Assembly (NCBI GenBank): GCA_031276875.1
Contig: JAISMG010000027.1
Location: forward strand, 1-32,123
Direction: 5' to 3'
DNA from: Candidatus Peribacteria bacterium
GTDB lineage: Bacteria > Patescibacteriota > Gracilibacteria > Absconditabacterales > Absconditicoccaceae
Length of the DNA stretch: 32,123 bases
Below the pieces are notes generated by a model that had not been told where the DNA came from, made no database searches, and saw nothing but the letters and a program-made list of their open reading frames with translations. Of this stretch, positions 21,217 through 31,142 are shown piece by piece. Position numbers and translations under genes: made by a program. Numbering within the stretch: the first letter of the stretch is position 1; each line of letters opens with the position of its first letter.

Positions 21217-22413
21217 CTATTTCACCAATTCATACGTATCTTTTGCAATCATATATTCTTCATCTGTAGGAACGACAATGACGGTAATTTTGCTCTCAGG
21301 AGTGGTGATAACTCTTTCTTGTTCTCTAAAATCATTTTTGGTTTCATCAAAACTTGCTCCCATTCGTTCCAATTGTTTCATTATCAACGCTCTGGTAAGA
21401 GGCGACCTTTCCAAAATTCCCGCTGCCATTACAATTACCTCCACTCCGTTCATCAATGCAGCATATCCTCCAATATATCTCACAATTCTATTTACATACA
21501 TTTTTAAAATCTGCGTTTCTGGCTCTTTTCCTGCTACATATCCTTCTTCAATATCTCTCATATCGCTAGATTTGCCATTGTAGAGTCCCAAAACACCAGA
21601 TTTTTTGTTCAGGATGGTATCTATTTCATCAGCAGACAGTCCTTCATTTTTTATCAGAAAGGGTACAATAGCAGGGTCAATATCTCCACATCTGGTTCCC
21701 ATAATCAATCCTTCCAATGGTGTAAATCCTAATGAAGTTTCCAAGGCTTTTCCATTCTGAATACACGCAATACTTGCACCATTTCCTACGTGGCAAGAAA
21801 TAATGTTGGTGGTGTTGTAATCTTTTCCCAGTAATTCACAGGCTCTCTGTGTAATGTACTGGTGAGAGGTTCCGTGAAATCCGTATTTTCTGATTTTGTA
21901 TTTCTCATAATATTCCATAGGGAGGGCATAGAGGTAATGTTCAGGGGTCATACTTTGAAAGAATGCGGTATCAAATACCACTACATTTGGTACTCACGGA
22001 AGTATTTCTTGTACTGCTTCAATTCCGATAATGTTTGCAGGATTGTGCAGAGGAGCCAGAGGAATGAGGGAATGTAGAATTTCCATTATTTTTGCGTTGA
22101 CCAATGCGGAAGTTTTAAAGATTTCTCCTCCGTGTACCATTCTATGTCCAACGGCGTTAATGTCTTCCAAACGTTCTAATGCTCCGTGCTGTGGATTTAC
22201 TAGGATTTCCAGCACTTTTTGGAGAGCTTCACGGTGATTGGCTAAATTTCCGGGGAATTCAGATTTATTTCCCTCGTGGTTTTTGTGCTTGATAAATGAA
22301 CCTTCTATTCAGATTTTTTCGACATTTCCTTTGGCTTCTACTTGCTGATTATCCCAATTAAAAAGCTGATACTTAAGGGAGCTACTCCCGGCATTGAGGA
22401 CTAAAATTTTCAT
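21217..22413 (-). CDS. ackA: Acetate kinase
   Basis: [18 protein letters not shown]...NVEKI[G]IEGSF...VGHRMVHGG...ILP[G][15 protein letters not shown]...[13 protein letters not shown]...CHVGNGASI...[10 protein letters not shown]; two TGA joins. Confidence 0.95.
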
Positions 22414-22606
22414 TAGCATAGGTGTATAAAAAATAAAATACAATACGTGAAGTATACGTAAAGGGGGGGTAAAAAACAAGAGCAATTGCTTTTTTTCACT
22501 CTTCCATCGAAATGTTCTCCAAAAATCCCTTCCAAAATTTGCAAAAAAATAAAAAAACAGTACTATTAGATATACCAACTTTTTATCTTATTTTGTAATA
22601 GACATA

Positions 22607-22912
22607 ATGCATCCTAACAAAAAACAAGCTCTTATTGAAATTTTAGAAAAGTTGAAGGGACATCGAGAACTCGCAGAAGGTTTTCTCATTCTGGTAAAAG
22701 AAGCCCAAGATGATAGATTAGCTGATGACCTCTTAAATCTAATCTATGACCAAATGAAAAAAATTGAAAATAGAGAAAAACAAAAACGTATTTATGAACA
22801 GTTGAAAGTTATTAAACAGCATAATTTAGAAATGGAAAAAGATAGAAAAGAAGCAGAAAGTCTTTTGGACTCTTTACTTTCTACACTTGAGAAAGAATGT
22901 CAACAACGTTAG
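22607..22912 (+). CDS. Hypothetical small helical protein
   Basis: 101 aa ORF, highly charged helical sequence; overlaps next start at 22897. Confidence 0.65.
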   Translation: MHPNKKQALIEILEKLKGHRELAEGFLILVKEAQDDRLADDLLNLIYDQMKKIENREKQKRIYEQLKVIKQHNLEMEKDRKEAESLLDSLLSTLEKECQQR

Positions 22913-23208
22913 AAAAAAATCACATTTATGAACAAGCAGAAGAAGAATTGAAACTTAATTCTATTAGAAAAAGTCAGGAAGTTCAATGATTTTTAAATGA
23001 AGGAAATCCTAGTTTACATTGGTCTCCAGAAAAAGCTTTGGATGAATTATCTAATGAGCTTGGAACCTGAGAAAATGCTCAAAGACAAACTTGTGCTACA
23101 ATGAATAGTCTTTATTACAGAGAACCATCTCATCATCAAAAAGAGGCTCATAATGCTCTTATATTAACTCAATTAGTACCTAATATGAAACGTGGTATGT
23201 GGGCATAA
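22897..23208 (+). CDS. Hypothetical protein
   Basis: MSTTLEKNHIYEQAEEELKLNSIRKSQEVQ[G]FLNEGNPSLHWSPEKALDELSNELGT[G]ENAQRQTCATMNSLYYREPSHHQKEAHNALILTQLVPNMKRGMWA*; two TGA; overlaps upstream CDS. Confidence 0.6.
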
Positions 23209-23239
23209 TAAAATATTTACTTATTTAATTTATAAAACA

Positions 23240-23449
23240 ATGACGACAATACCTTGATTTAAAGAAAAATTACCTCCAGAAGTATTTGAAACTTTTAAAA
23301 TTGGTTTGATGATTAACACTTGAAATCAAAGTCCTACTGATGAAGAAGTAGAAAGATATATATATGCATTACTCGATACTTCCGATACCCAACATAGCCA
23401 CGACCGAAAGAAAATGCACACCAAGCCCACCTTTCGTCCCGCTGACTAA
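23240..23449 (+). CDS. Hypothetical protein
   Basis: MTTIP[G]FKEKLPPEVFETFKIGLMINT[G]NQSPTDEEVERYIYALLDTSDTQHSHDRKKMHTKPTFRPAD*; convergent stop overlaps the next gene's stop. Confidence 0.5.
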
Positions 23450-24249
23450 CTTTTCTCTATCTGTAGTTCAATTGCTTTTCCCCTTTGCAAGAGCCAGACG
23501 AGCTCTTTTTCTTTGAGCAGAAAATTGGGTGATTGGTTCGTCCAAAGCTGAACACGATACGGAGAAGTATTCACCTTTTCTGTCAGCTTTTTAAAACAGC
23601 TATCTATCGCAGACATATCGTGAAATCTCGTTTTGTGAAAGTTGAAAAATCCTTTTATCGTTCTCTGCATTGTAAAGTAGTGGTAGTGGAGAGGGATAAG
23701 TGTATCGATATTTGCGTCTTTGAAATATTTCATATCATTTTTCAGCGTTCTAATCAGATACGGATTATGCACTCCCAAATCACGAATGCCTGCGGGTCGT
23801 GCATTTGCCACTTTCACCCAATACTGAAAAGGAAAGCTGAATGCTTTGGTGCGGGATTGGATTTCTGTGGGGTGATAGGTTTGGGCGAATGTGGTCATCA
23901 AGGCTTGCAGGTGGTTTTCACTCCCGACGTCCGTCAAAAGTCAGATTTTTCCTATTAATGAATATTTGAATGCATAGGTTTGCAAATAGGTAGTAAAGAG
24001 CGGTAAAATGAGTGGTTCCTTTGGACGTAAAGCAAGTTCGTACACGGGGTCTAAAAGTACGATTTCTGCTCATTGCTCTCTGAGAAATTGGATAGTCTTT
24101 TGGATTTCGTGAAGGATAAAGTCCAAATCTTTCTGTCCAAAAGGAAAAAAAGTCTGGTCGTGGTACACGAGATATTGGTGGTCATACTTGGTCAATACTT
24201 TCCAGAGAGCGAGGGTGTCATTTCCAGAACTTACAATGCCTATTTTCAT
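23446..24249 (-). CDS. Glutamate racemase (MurI)-like protein, apparently lacking catalytic cysteines
   Basis: MKIGIVSSGNDTLALWKVLTKYDHQYLVYHDQTFFPFGQKDLDFILHEIQKTIQFLREQ[G]AEIVLLDPVYEL...IDTLIPLHYHYFTM; layout resembles Asp/Glu racemases. Confidence 0.6.
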
Positions 24250-24851
24250 TCTAATGCTTGTTTCAAATAAAGATAATTGGGGATGAGATTCATCATTTCA
24301 TCCAGAGAAGTTGTCTGCAAAATGGCTTCAATGGTGAGTATTTGTTGATGTACTTGCTGAATAATACTGGTTCATGTGATGGAAGTTGGAGGTGGGAGTT
24401 GTTCCAGATTTTTGCTGAGTGTGGATAGTTTGGTGAGGTAATCATTGAGATGTTGAGAGAGGCTAGACTGATACTGAAGAAGAAATTTTTGTTCAAAGGA
24501 TTGGATGTTTTCTTTGAGCATAGTTCTATAATTTACGAGCTTGAGAAATGTTTGTTTGGTCAGTTCAAAGACTTCTTTTCGATAGATGACATCATCTCCT
24601 TGACTGATATATTGTGCTACTAAGAGGATTTCGTCATATTTTTGTTTCATAAGTTGTTCCAAGGCATTGACATAGATTTCACATTTGCGGATGCCTTCCT
24701 CTTTTTTGAGATATAAGGTCAATTGTTGTCCTTCCTCAAATGCACAATAGATTTTGTCTTCTAAATACGCAAAACTTTCTCCTCTTCCTATCCAGGAAAT
24801 CATTGCCAACATTACAAGTCAAATACTGAAAGAGAAAACATATTTTTTCAT
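24240..24851 (-). CDS. Hypothetical secreted helical protein
   Basis: MKKYVFSFSI[G]LVMLAMISWIGRGESFAYLEDKIYCAFEEGQQ...PPPTSIT[G]TSIIQQVHQQ...LKQALE[G]K*; overlaps the downstream start. Confidence 0.7.
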
Positions 24852-24877
24852 AACAATGAGGAAAAAAATAAAGGCTT

Positions 24878-25864
24878 TTATCCTTTGATGACCAGTTCTT
24901 TTACCGCCAATCGGAAATATTCAGCTGGCAGTATTCCATTTTTGATATCGTACTCTAGAGCAATCAGCTTTTTGAAAAAGTGGCGAATAAACGCTGATTT
25001 TTCTTTGAGCGTTGCTAGCTGTTTGAGGAGATTGCTTGCGGTAAAAGGGGGCATTTTCCCTTCACTGGCAATTTGTTTGCTTTCGTGGATACCTTGACGG
25101 TCAAAATCCAGCACTATCAAATAATTTCTCAGTCCTCGATACAATAGTCCTCCCACTTGGTTTCGGTCGGTGTTGTCGCTTTGCATATCGGCGAGAATTT
25201 CACACGCGTGCTGAGGAGCAGAAAACACATAGTCAAAAAAGCTGAAACTTTCCGCTGCTACCATTCCAAATGTCACTTCTTCCACGACGGCTTCCGTAAT
25301 CGTTTTGGTAGGGTTGGTCTGTTTCCAATAGCGGAGTTTTTCTATTTCATTCACCAAACGAAACTGGTCGTTTCAGACTTTTTTAATCAGTGCTTCTATT
25401 GCTGGATTTTCCAGTTCCAATCCTTCGGCCTGTTGTTTCACAAACAGTTTGAGTTCATTTTTGTCCAGTGGTCTAAATTCTTTGGTTTGTCCTTCTTTGC
25501 TTATCCATTTATAAAAGCGTCCTCTTTTGTCCGGTTTGTATGCCACGCAAATCATAATCGTATCACTGGAAATCCCGTTAGCACGTGCCATTATTTCTTC
25601 TGTAAGTTTCCCATACTGTTCTTCTTTGAGTTTATTGGTCGGTTCGGTATCTAGGGGTATGCCTTCCAAAATGAGCAATTTTTTACTCACAAAAAGTCCG
25701 CCTCCGGAGAGTTGCTGAAGGATAGCACCTGCATTTCGATTTTCCATATGATAAGCAAAAACGCTGTCTGCACCAAATTTCTGAGCAAATTGTTCTTTCC
25801 ATCTTTGGAGTTCTTTGGAGAGTTCGTAGCGATTTTCTCCAGTAAAGAGGTAGAGATTTTGCAT
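24878..25864 (-). CDS. holA: DNA polymerase III delta subunit-like
   Basis: MQNLYLFTGENRYELSKELQRWKEQF...ISSDTIMICVAYKPDKRGRFYKW...ALIKKV[G]NDQFRLVNEIEKLRYW: delta-type GxDlrxLxNEleKL signature across TGA. Confidence 0.85.
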
Positions 25865-26275
25865 AGCCGGGAAAGAAGAGTAAAAAAGCTGTAGCGTTTT
25901 GTGTGTTGGAGAGTGTAGTGATTTAGAAAAAATTTGCAAGAGAGGAAATGAGGAAAAATGCTTAAGGTTCAAGCAAAATCTACTAAAAAGCTCATCAAAT
26001 AAGCTAAAAACAGGGATGACAACGGCACACTACCTATGCACAACAAAACATTTGCATTCCATATCCAAAAACATATACCTTTCAGCGAACAGCAACTACT
26101 TTACGTGAAATCCTATCCCATACACCAAACAGCAATGCAGAACGTGAACAGCGAATAATTTTTATTTCTGCATTTCGTTAGAGTAATGTCCTTTCCAAAT
26201 GGAACCATCTCAATAAATCTCGATATATATATCACTATTTTATAACGTTTTCGACACTTCGTAATACGTTTCATT

Positions 26276-26307
26276 CCTTTTTGTCAATGCAAAAAGGGAT
26301 TTTTTTA
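26276..26307 (+). terminator. Terminator-like hairpin upstream of the FISUMP gene
   Basis: CCTTTTTG / CAAAAAGG stem followed by a T-run. Confidence 0.5.
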
Positions 26308-26338
26308 TGAAAAGTTTTTTATCTTACTAGCAAATAAT

Positions 26339-27409
26339 ATGATGAAAAAAACAACACTAATACGAACGTTAAGCGTTCTAGCCATAGGAGGAATAGTGCT
26401 ATGGTGAGCCAAAAGTTTAGCAGGCGGGGAGATGCATATTCAGCATAAAGCGGTGTGTAGAGCCATACTTCCTGCCAATGCTGTTTGGAATACAGCTCTT
26501 AATAAGACAGGAGATGTAGCACTTGTAGACCAAACAGAGACGAGTCATAATGTTTGGGAACCAGACGCAGGAGTAGCTACTTTTAGTGGTGATTATCGAG
26601 ATGGAGGATGTACGTTTAGTTGTGCAAGTAATTACAATTGGAATGGAAGTAGTTGTGAAGCAGCAAATATATGTGATATGAGTGTAACATGTAATGAGCC
26701 AGACATTACAATAGGAAGTTTTACGATAAAAGCATGTAATGTAGGTGCTTCAACGGCAGGAACCGGCGCATCTTCTTACGGATGTTACTTCCAGCGAGGA
26801 AATAACTATGGATTTGCAAACTCAGGAAGTATTGCTACAAGTAATAGTTTAGTACCTAATGCTTCTAGTTATGGCCCTTTACCATTGTCTTATTATAGTG
26901 GGTCTAACTTTATTACAGAACCTGGAGTAAGCAGTAGTAGTAAGTATGACTATTGGATAGGTGCTCAGAATAACAATTTGCGATGAGGAAGTGGGGATAT
27001 ACAAGCTAATGGACGAGATAGTGGAAATGCCAGAACAGAGAGACAATGACCGTGTCCAGATGGTTATCATGTACCAAGTGCCGGAGAATGGAGTGGGGTA
27101 GTGATGACACGATGGAATGCAGTAGGAAGTGGAGGAGCATCTATAAATACAAGTAGTTGATTGCCTTACTTTAATGATTCAAGCAAAGCTACTCAATTCA
27201 GGAACGACTTCCGTCTACCGTATGCAGGGTACCGCAATTACGATTCGTCCGCGTCGGTCAATTATCAGGGCAGCTACGGCCGCTACTGGTCATCCAGTCC
27301 GCGTTCTACCTACGCTCGTAACCTGAGCTTGTATTCGTCTTACGTGTACGCGTACGACAACTACAATCGCGCGTACGGCTTCTCTCTGCGTTGTTTCCAG
27401 AATTCCTAG
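26339..27409 (+). CDS. Secreted FISUMP (Fibrobacter succinogenes major paralogous domain)-type protein with variable C-terminus
   Basis: Signal peptide then ICDMSVTCNEPDITIGSFTIKACNVGAS...[G]PCPDGYHVPSAGEWSGVV...FRLPYAGYRNYDSSASVNYQGSYGRYWSSSPRSTYARNLSLYSSYVYAYDNYNRAYGFSLRCFQNS*; four TGA (26405, 26984, 27047, 27158). Confidence 0.85.
27222..27405 (+). other. Putative DGR variable region (VR)
   Basis: Abrupt change to GC-rich codons with many NAY/TAC/AGC/GAC positions at the CLec-type C-terminus, ending in an invariant-looking GGCTTCTCTCTGCGTTGTTTCCAG. Confidence 0.6.
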
Positions 27410-27438
27410 CTTGACCCTTTGGCTGTTCGCTTTCCCAT

Positions 27439-27456
27439 TCGCTTTCATTAAAGCGA
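27439..27456 (+). other. Hairpin immediately downstream of the putative VR
   Basis: TCGCTTT CATT AAAGCGA: 7 bp (8 with a G-U) with 4-nt loop, no following T-run. Confidence 0.7.
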
Positions 27457-27501
27457 GCAGAGCGAGCGTTCCGCTATCGTCATTCTGAGCCCGTCCCACG
27501 T

Positions 27502-27585
27502 GTCATTCTGAGGAGCGAACGTAGTGAGTGAGGAAGAATCCAGACATCTAACACACACTGGATTCTTCGCTCCGCTCAGAATGAC
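27502..27585. repeat. Palindromic dispersed repeat (family 1)
   Basis: GTCATTCTGAGGAGCGAACG...GAAGAATCCAG ... CTGGATTCTTCGCTCCGCTCAGAATGAC; flanking half-sites at 27479 and 27598. Confidence 0.9.
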
Positions 27586-27607
27586 TGACCATCACGTGTC
27601 ATTCTGA

Positions 27608-27625
27608 CCCCGCAGTCCTGCGGGG
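27608..27625. repeat. Perfect GC-rich hairpin
   Basis: CCCCGCAG TC CTGCGGGG. Confidence 0.8.
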
Positions 27626-27803
27626 GAAGGCGGGATTCGATTATATAAGTTTCAATTATACGTTTTCACTTGCAAATGCTCGGCAAATCCATAAAGTACA
27701 ACTAACCAACAAAGACAAAAGCCAAGCCCCCGTCCTTTAAGCACATGATGTATGAGGCGGTCAGCTTTCTTTCTCTTTGCTTTATCTTCTTATTTTTCTT
27801 ACT

Positions 27804-28466
27804 ATGACAGTTACTGCACAACAAGTGATGGACGCCAAAGTTCATCTCGGTTCCCTTAAAAATGAATCTCACCCAAAGACTTCTCCTTATTGGGCGGAAG
27901 TATCTAGAGGATTGGTGATTATCAATCCTGAAATTATCGCCACACAAATCAACACCGTACGTGAAGCTCTCCAAGAGGCAAAAAAGGCTGGAAAAGAAAT
28001 CTTGGTAGTATCTGAGAAGAAAATGTATGCTCAGGATTTAGAAGATTTCTCCAAAAAAGCAGGATTTTCTTATCTTAATTACAAAATCCCTGGAGGATTT
28101 TTGACTAACTTTGCTACGTTTAAAAAGAGGATTGACACCATCAACGATATGGAAAAATTTATGGGAAGTGAAGCTTACAGCTCTCTTACCAAAAAGGAAC
28201 AATTGATTTACAAGAGAAAATTTGCGAGAGTAAACAAGATTTACAAAGGAGTGACAAAATTAACCAAAAAGCCTGAAGTAGTGATTGTGCTTGATGGAAC
28301 AATGCTTGGAGTGTTATTGGATGAAGCGAAAAAAATTCCCAATCTGGAAACCTTTGTGATAACTTCTACCAATTTTCCGAGATATTGGAATGAAGACCAT
28401 ATTATTATGGCAAATGTAAATTCTCATAAAGCGATGGATTTTGTGGTAAAAAGTATTTTGGGATAA
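27804..28466 (+). CDS. rpsB: 30S ribosomal protein S2
   Basis: VMDAKVHLGSLKNESHPKTSPYWAEVSRGLVIINPEIIATQINTVREAL...IPGGFLTNFATFKKRID...LTKKEQLIYKRKFARVNKIYKGVTKLTKKPEVVIVLDG. Confidence 0.92.
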   Translation: MTVTAQQVMDAKVHLGSLKNESHPKTSPYWAEVSRGLVIINPEIIATQINTVREALQEAKKAGKEILVVSEKKMYAQDLEDFSKKAGFSYLNYKIPGGFLTNFATFKKRIDTINDMEKFMGSEAYSSLTKKEQLIYKRKFARVNKIYKGVTKLTKKPEVVIVLDGTMLGVLLDEAKKIPNLETFVITSTNFPRYWNEDHIIMANVNSHKAMDFVVKSILG

Positions 28467-28487
28467 TAAATAGGTGAATGGGAAATG

Positions 28488-28514
28488 AAGAGGTTATGAT
28501 GACCTCTTTTTTTG
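28488..28514 (+). terminator. Intrinsic terminator after rpsB
   Basis: AAGAGGT tatgatg ACCTCTT TTTTT. Confidence 0.8.
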
Positions 28515-28635
28515 TATGTTGTGATTTTGTACTTTTTAAGCCAGAAAGAAGTCTTGACTTTGTATTATTATTTATACTGACTATATAAAAAATAAATAAT
28601 AATATTAAAAAAAGTAAATATTAAAAATTGAAAAA

Positions 28636-29412
28636 ATGTTAAATTCTAAAGAAAGTCGCCTGACCAGTATTGGAGGGTGCGTAATCCTGATAGGATTATT
28701 TGTGTTTGTTTTGTCGTGTGGAAATTCTTCTCATAGACAACTTGTAGTGGATAGTCAACCCGTAGAAAAAACGGAACTGCAAAGTACAAGAAGAATTGAT
28801 AGTACTTTGGTTGTTTGGAAACAAGAATTGATAGAGTCCTCACAGGCAATCTTGGAAGACATCAATAGACAGTTAGTTGGGCAAGAAAAAGCTGTAGAAA
28901 AAGTTGAGATGATTATATCTAACTACCAAGACAAGTCTCGGAGAATCAACAAATTGCACAATAATCATCTCTATGTGTATTGTGCTCATAATCCTCAATA
29001 TAAAATTGTAAAGGGTTATGCTAACTCCTCCGATAATGGCGAGTATGATCTGTTTCAGCAATCCGGATTTGTCAGATTATATTTAGAGCTTAATGGTGAA
29101 AAACCAGAAAGCTTTAAATTTATGTCTGAAATAGACGGTTTCGCAAAAGAAATTGGTATTGAGACTAGATTTATGAACGGAACTAAGTTCCGTAATATCA
29201 AAATCACTCCAGAAATGGACAAGTGTCAGAAAGACCGTGAAGATGAATTATTGTCTTTGTCCAATCAAACGATTGCTGCGTTAAGTATGGGCAATTTGGA
29301 AGAAGTGTTAGATTTGTTGGAACAAAAAGAAATCTATGAGATGAGAAAGGAAGAAGCTTCTGAAAAGATTAAAGAAATTCGTGCAAATTATGGGGAAAAC
29401 TTCCCATATTAG
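28636..29412 (+). CDS. Hypothetical lipoprotein
   Basis: LIGLFVFVLSCGNSS lipobox-like N-terminus; 258 aa, no in-frame TGA. Confidence 0.75.
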   Translation: MLNSKESRLTSIGGCVILIGLFVFVLSCGNSSHRQLVVDSQPVEKTELQSTRRIDSTLVVWKQELIESSQAILEDINRQLVGQEKAVEKVEMIISNYQDKSRRINKLHNNHLYVYCAHNPQYKIVKGYANSSDNGEYDLFQQSGFVRLYLELNGEKPESFKFMSEIDGFAKEIGIETRFMNGTKFRNIKITPEMDKCQKDREDELLSLSNQTIAALSMGNLEEVLDLLEQKEIYEMRKEEASEKIKEIRANYGENFPY

Positions 29413-29434
29413 TGTACGATCGGTATTCCGAAAA

Positions 29435-29465
29435 ATAGGTATCATATCACTGATATCTATTTTTT
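29435..29465 (+). terminator. Intrinsic terminator after the lipoprotein gene
   Basis: ATAGGTATCA tatcac TGATATCTAT (one mismatch) followed by TTTTT. Confidence 0.7.
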
Positions 29466-29515
29466 CTTTCTTTACTATTTATATTTGGATACTCTTTATT
29501 TTCATCATAATAGAT

Positions 29516-30217
29516 ATGTATAAAAAAACGCTTTCACTTGCAAGCAATAAGGAAATAATTATACTCCTAACTATCAGCTTTATTTTTTGTTTTCCAATGT
29601 CTGAAAACCTGACTCCAAATACTTGGGAACATTATCTTCCGAGTAGTTCAGAAAAAAAACAAGCAGTGCTGATGTATATGTTCGTAGGACTTCTGCTTTC
29701 TCTGGGACAACAAGAAGTTTCCCCCTATATGCATCACCACATAAAACAATCAATGGGTTGGATAGTACTTTTGGTGACGACTATTTTTTTGGATGTGATG
29801 TTGTTTATTTTTGGGACTATTCTGTGGAGTGGATTTTCTGTATTAGCAGGACTGATTACTATTCCTATTTTGGTGTTGGGGATACTGTGTGTCAAGCAAG
29901 CACGAGATGGAAACTATCAACGAGACACCAACGGTGCGATGAAATTCTTTTCAGGATTTGCAGGATTGGGGAGTCGAGTGCTTAATCTCTTTGATGCAGA
30001 CCATTATCAAAAAATAGACCTACCTTCATCTTCTCCAATGTCTTCTGTTCCCTCTTCTCCTGTGCAACAACCAACTTCAGCTCAACCTGTCTCAGAAAAT
30101 GGACTTGAAAATCCCCAACAAATCCCTATAACTACTCCTGCCTCAGAGATTGACCTTTCGCAATATGCGATGAATGCGGGAAATGAAAGCCCCACTTCCT
30201 CTGAAAAAGCAGCATAA
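29516..30217 (+). CDS. Hypothetical membrane protein (DUF4870-like topology) with Pro/Ser-rich tail
   Basis: QQEVSPYMHHHIKQSMGWIVLLVTTIFLDVMLFIFGTILWSGFSVLAG...GILCVKQARDGNY; start at 29516 chosen over 29381. Confidence 0.65.
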   Translation: MYKKTLSLASNKEIIILLTISFIFCFPMSENLTPNTWEHYLPSSSEKKQAVLMYMFVGLLLSLGQQEVSPYMHHHIKQSMGWIVLLVTTIFLDVMLFIFGTILWSGFSVLAGLITIPILVLGILCVKQARDGNYQRDTNGAMKFFSGFAGLGSRVLNLFDADHYQKIDLPSSSPMSSVPSSPVQQPTSAQPVSENGLENPQQIPITTPASEIDLSQYAMNAGNESPTSSEKAA

Positions 30218-30254
30218 TTATCAGATTTTTTTTATCTTATTAGAAATTATCTTT

Positions 30255-31049
30255 ATGAAAATTGATATGAACCTTATTAAAGAGCTGAGAGATACGACCT
30301 TTGCTCCGTTAGGAGACTGTAAGTCAGCTCTAGAAGTAGCAGAAGGAGACCTTCAAAAAGCTATAGAAGTATTGAAAGAAAAAGGTATAGCCAAAGCAGG
30401 AAAAAAAGCTGACCGTGAAACCAATGAAGGAATGGTGAAAATTGAAACCAAAGAGGGAAAAACGGTTGGGTTGAAATTACTCTGTGAAACGGATTTTGTT
30501 GTGAAAAACGAACATTTCCAAACCTTATTCCAAACGATTATGGATAAACTTTTTACGGTGCAAGAAAATGTAAATAGTTTTGAGGCACTTGCTCCTGAGT
30601 TGCAAACGGAAATTAACGGATTGATTACGGATTTTGTAGGAAAAATCGGTGAAAATGTGAAAGTGGGAGCGGTATTGATTACCACAGAAAACGTATACGG
30701 ATACAATCATCCCGGAAATAAAGTTGCATCAGTGGTATATTATACGGGAAGCGAAGAAATTGCCAAAGAACTTGCTCTCCAAGTCGCTGCGATGAACCCA
30801 ACCTATCTTACCTTTGACGAAGTATCAGCAAGTGAAAAAGAAACCCTAAAAGCAAAATTCACTGAAGAACTCAAAGCAGCTGGGAAACCTGAAGCAATGA
30901 TTGAAAATATTGTGAAAGGGAAACTGGATAAAGCTTTTGCTGAAGAGGTGCTTTTGGAACAAGAATATATTCGCGACTGTGCACAAAAAGTAAAAACTTT
31001 GCTTACTGATGGGTTTACCATTACCAAATTTGTCAGATTTGCTATCTAA
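30255..31049 (+). CDS. tsf: Elongation factor Ts
   Basis: MNLIKELRDTTFAPLGDCKSALEVAEGDLQKAIEVLKEKGIAKAGKKADRETNEG...CETDFVVKNEHFQ...; start at 30255. Confidence 0.95.
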   Translation: MKIDMNLIKELRDTTFAPLGDCKSALEVAEGDLQKAIEVLKEKGIAKAGKKADRETNEGMVKIETKEGKTVGLKLLCETDFVVKNEHFQTLFQTIMDKLFTVQENVNSFEALAPELQTEINGLITDFVGKIGENVKVGAVLITTENVYGYNHPGNKVASVVYYTGSEEIAKELALQVAAMNPTYLTFDEVSASEKETLKAKFTEELKAAGKPEAMIENIVKGKLDKAFAEEVLLEQEYIRDCAQKVKTLLTDGFTITKFVRFAI

Positions 31050-31142
31050 TTACGTCGGCTAACGAACTACATAATGTATCTAACCCTCCATAATCTCTTA
31101 TGGAACGTCGCAGGACGACCTTTTATTTCTCCTTGTTAATCT

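Noticed and set aside
25157-25654. 165-aa plus-strand ORF
   Set aside because: Antisense to holA.
27160-27409. DGR template repeat within this window
   Set aside because: No second copy of the GGCTTCTCTCTGCGTTGTTTCCAG-type anchor and no reverse transcriptase ORF found here.
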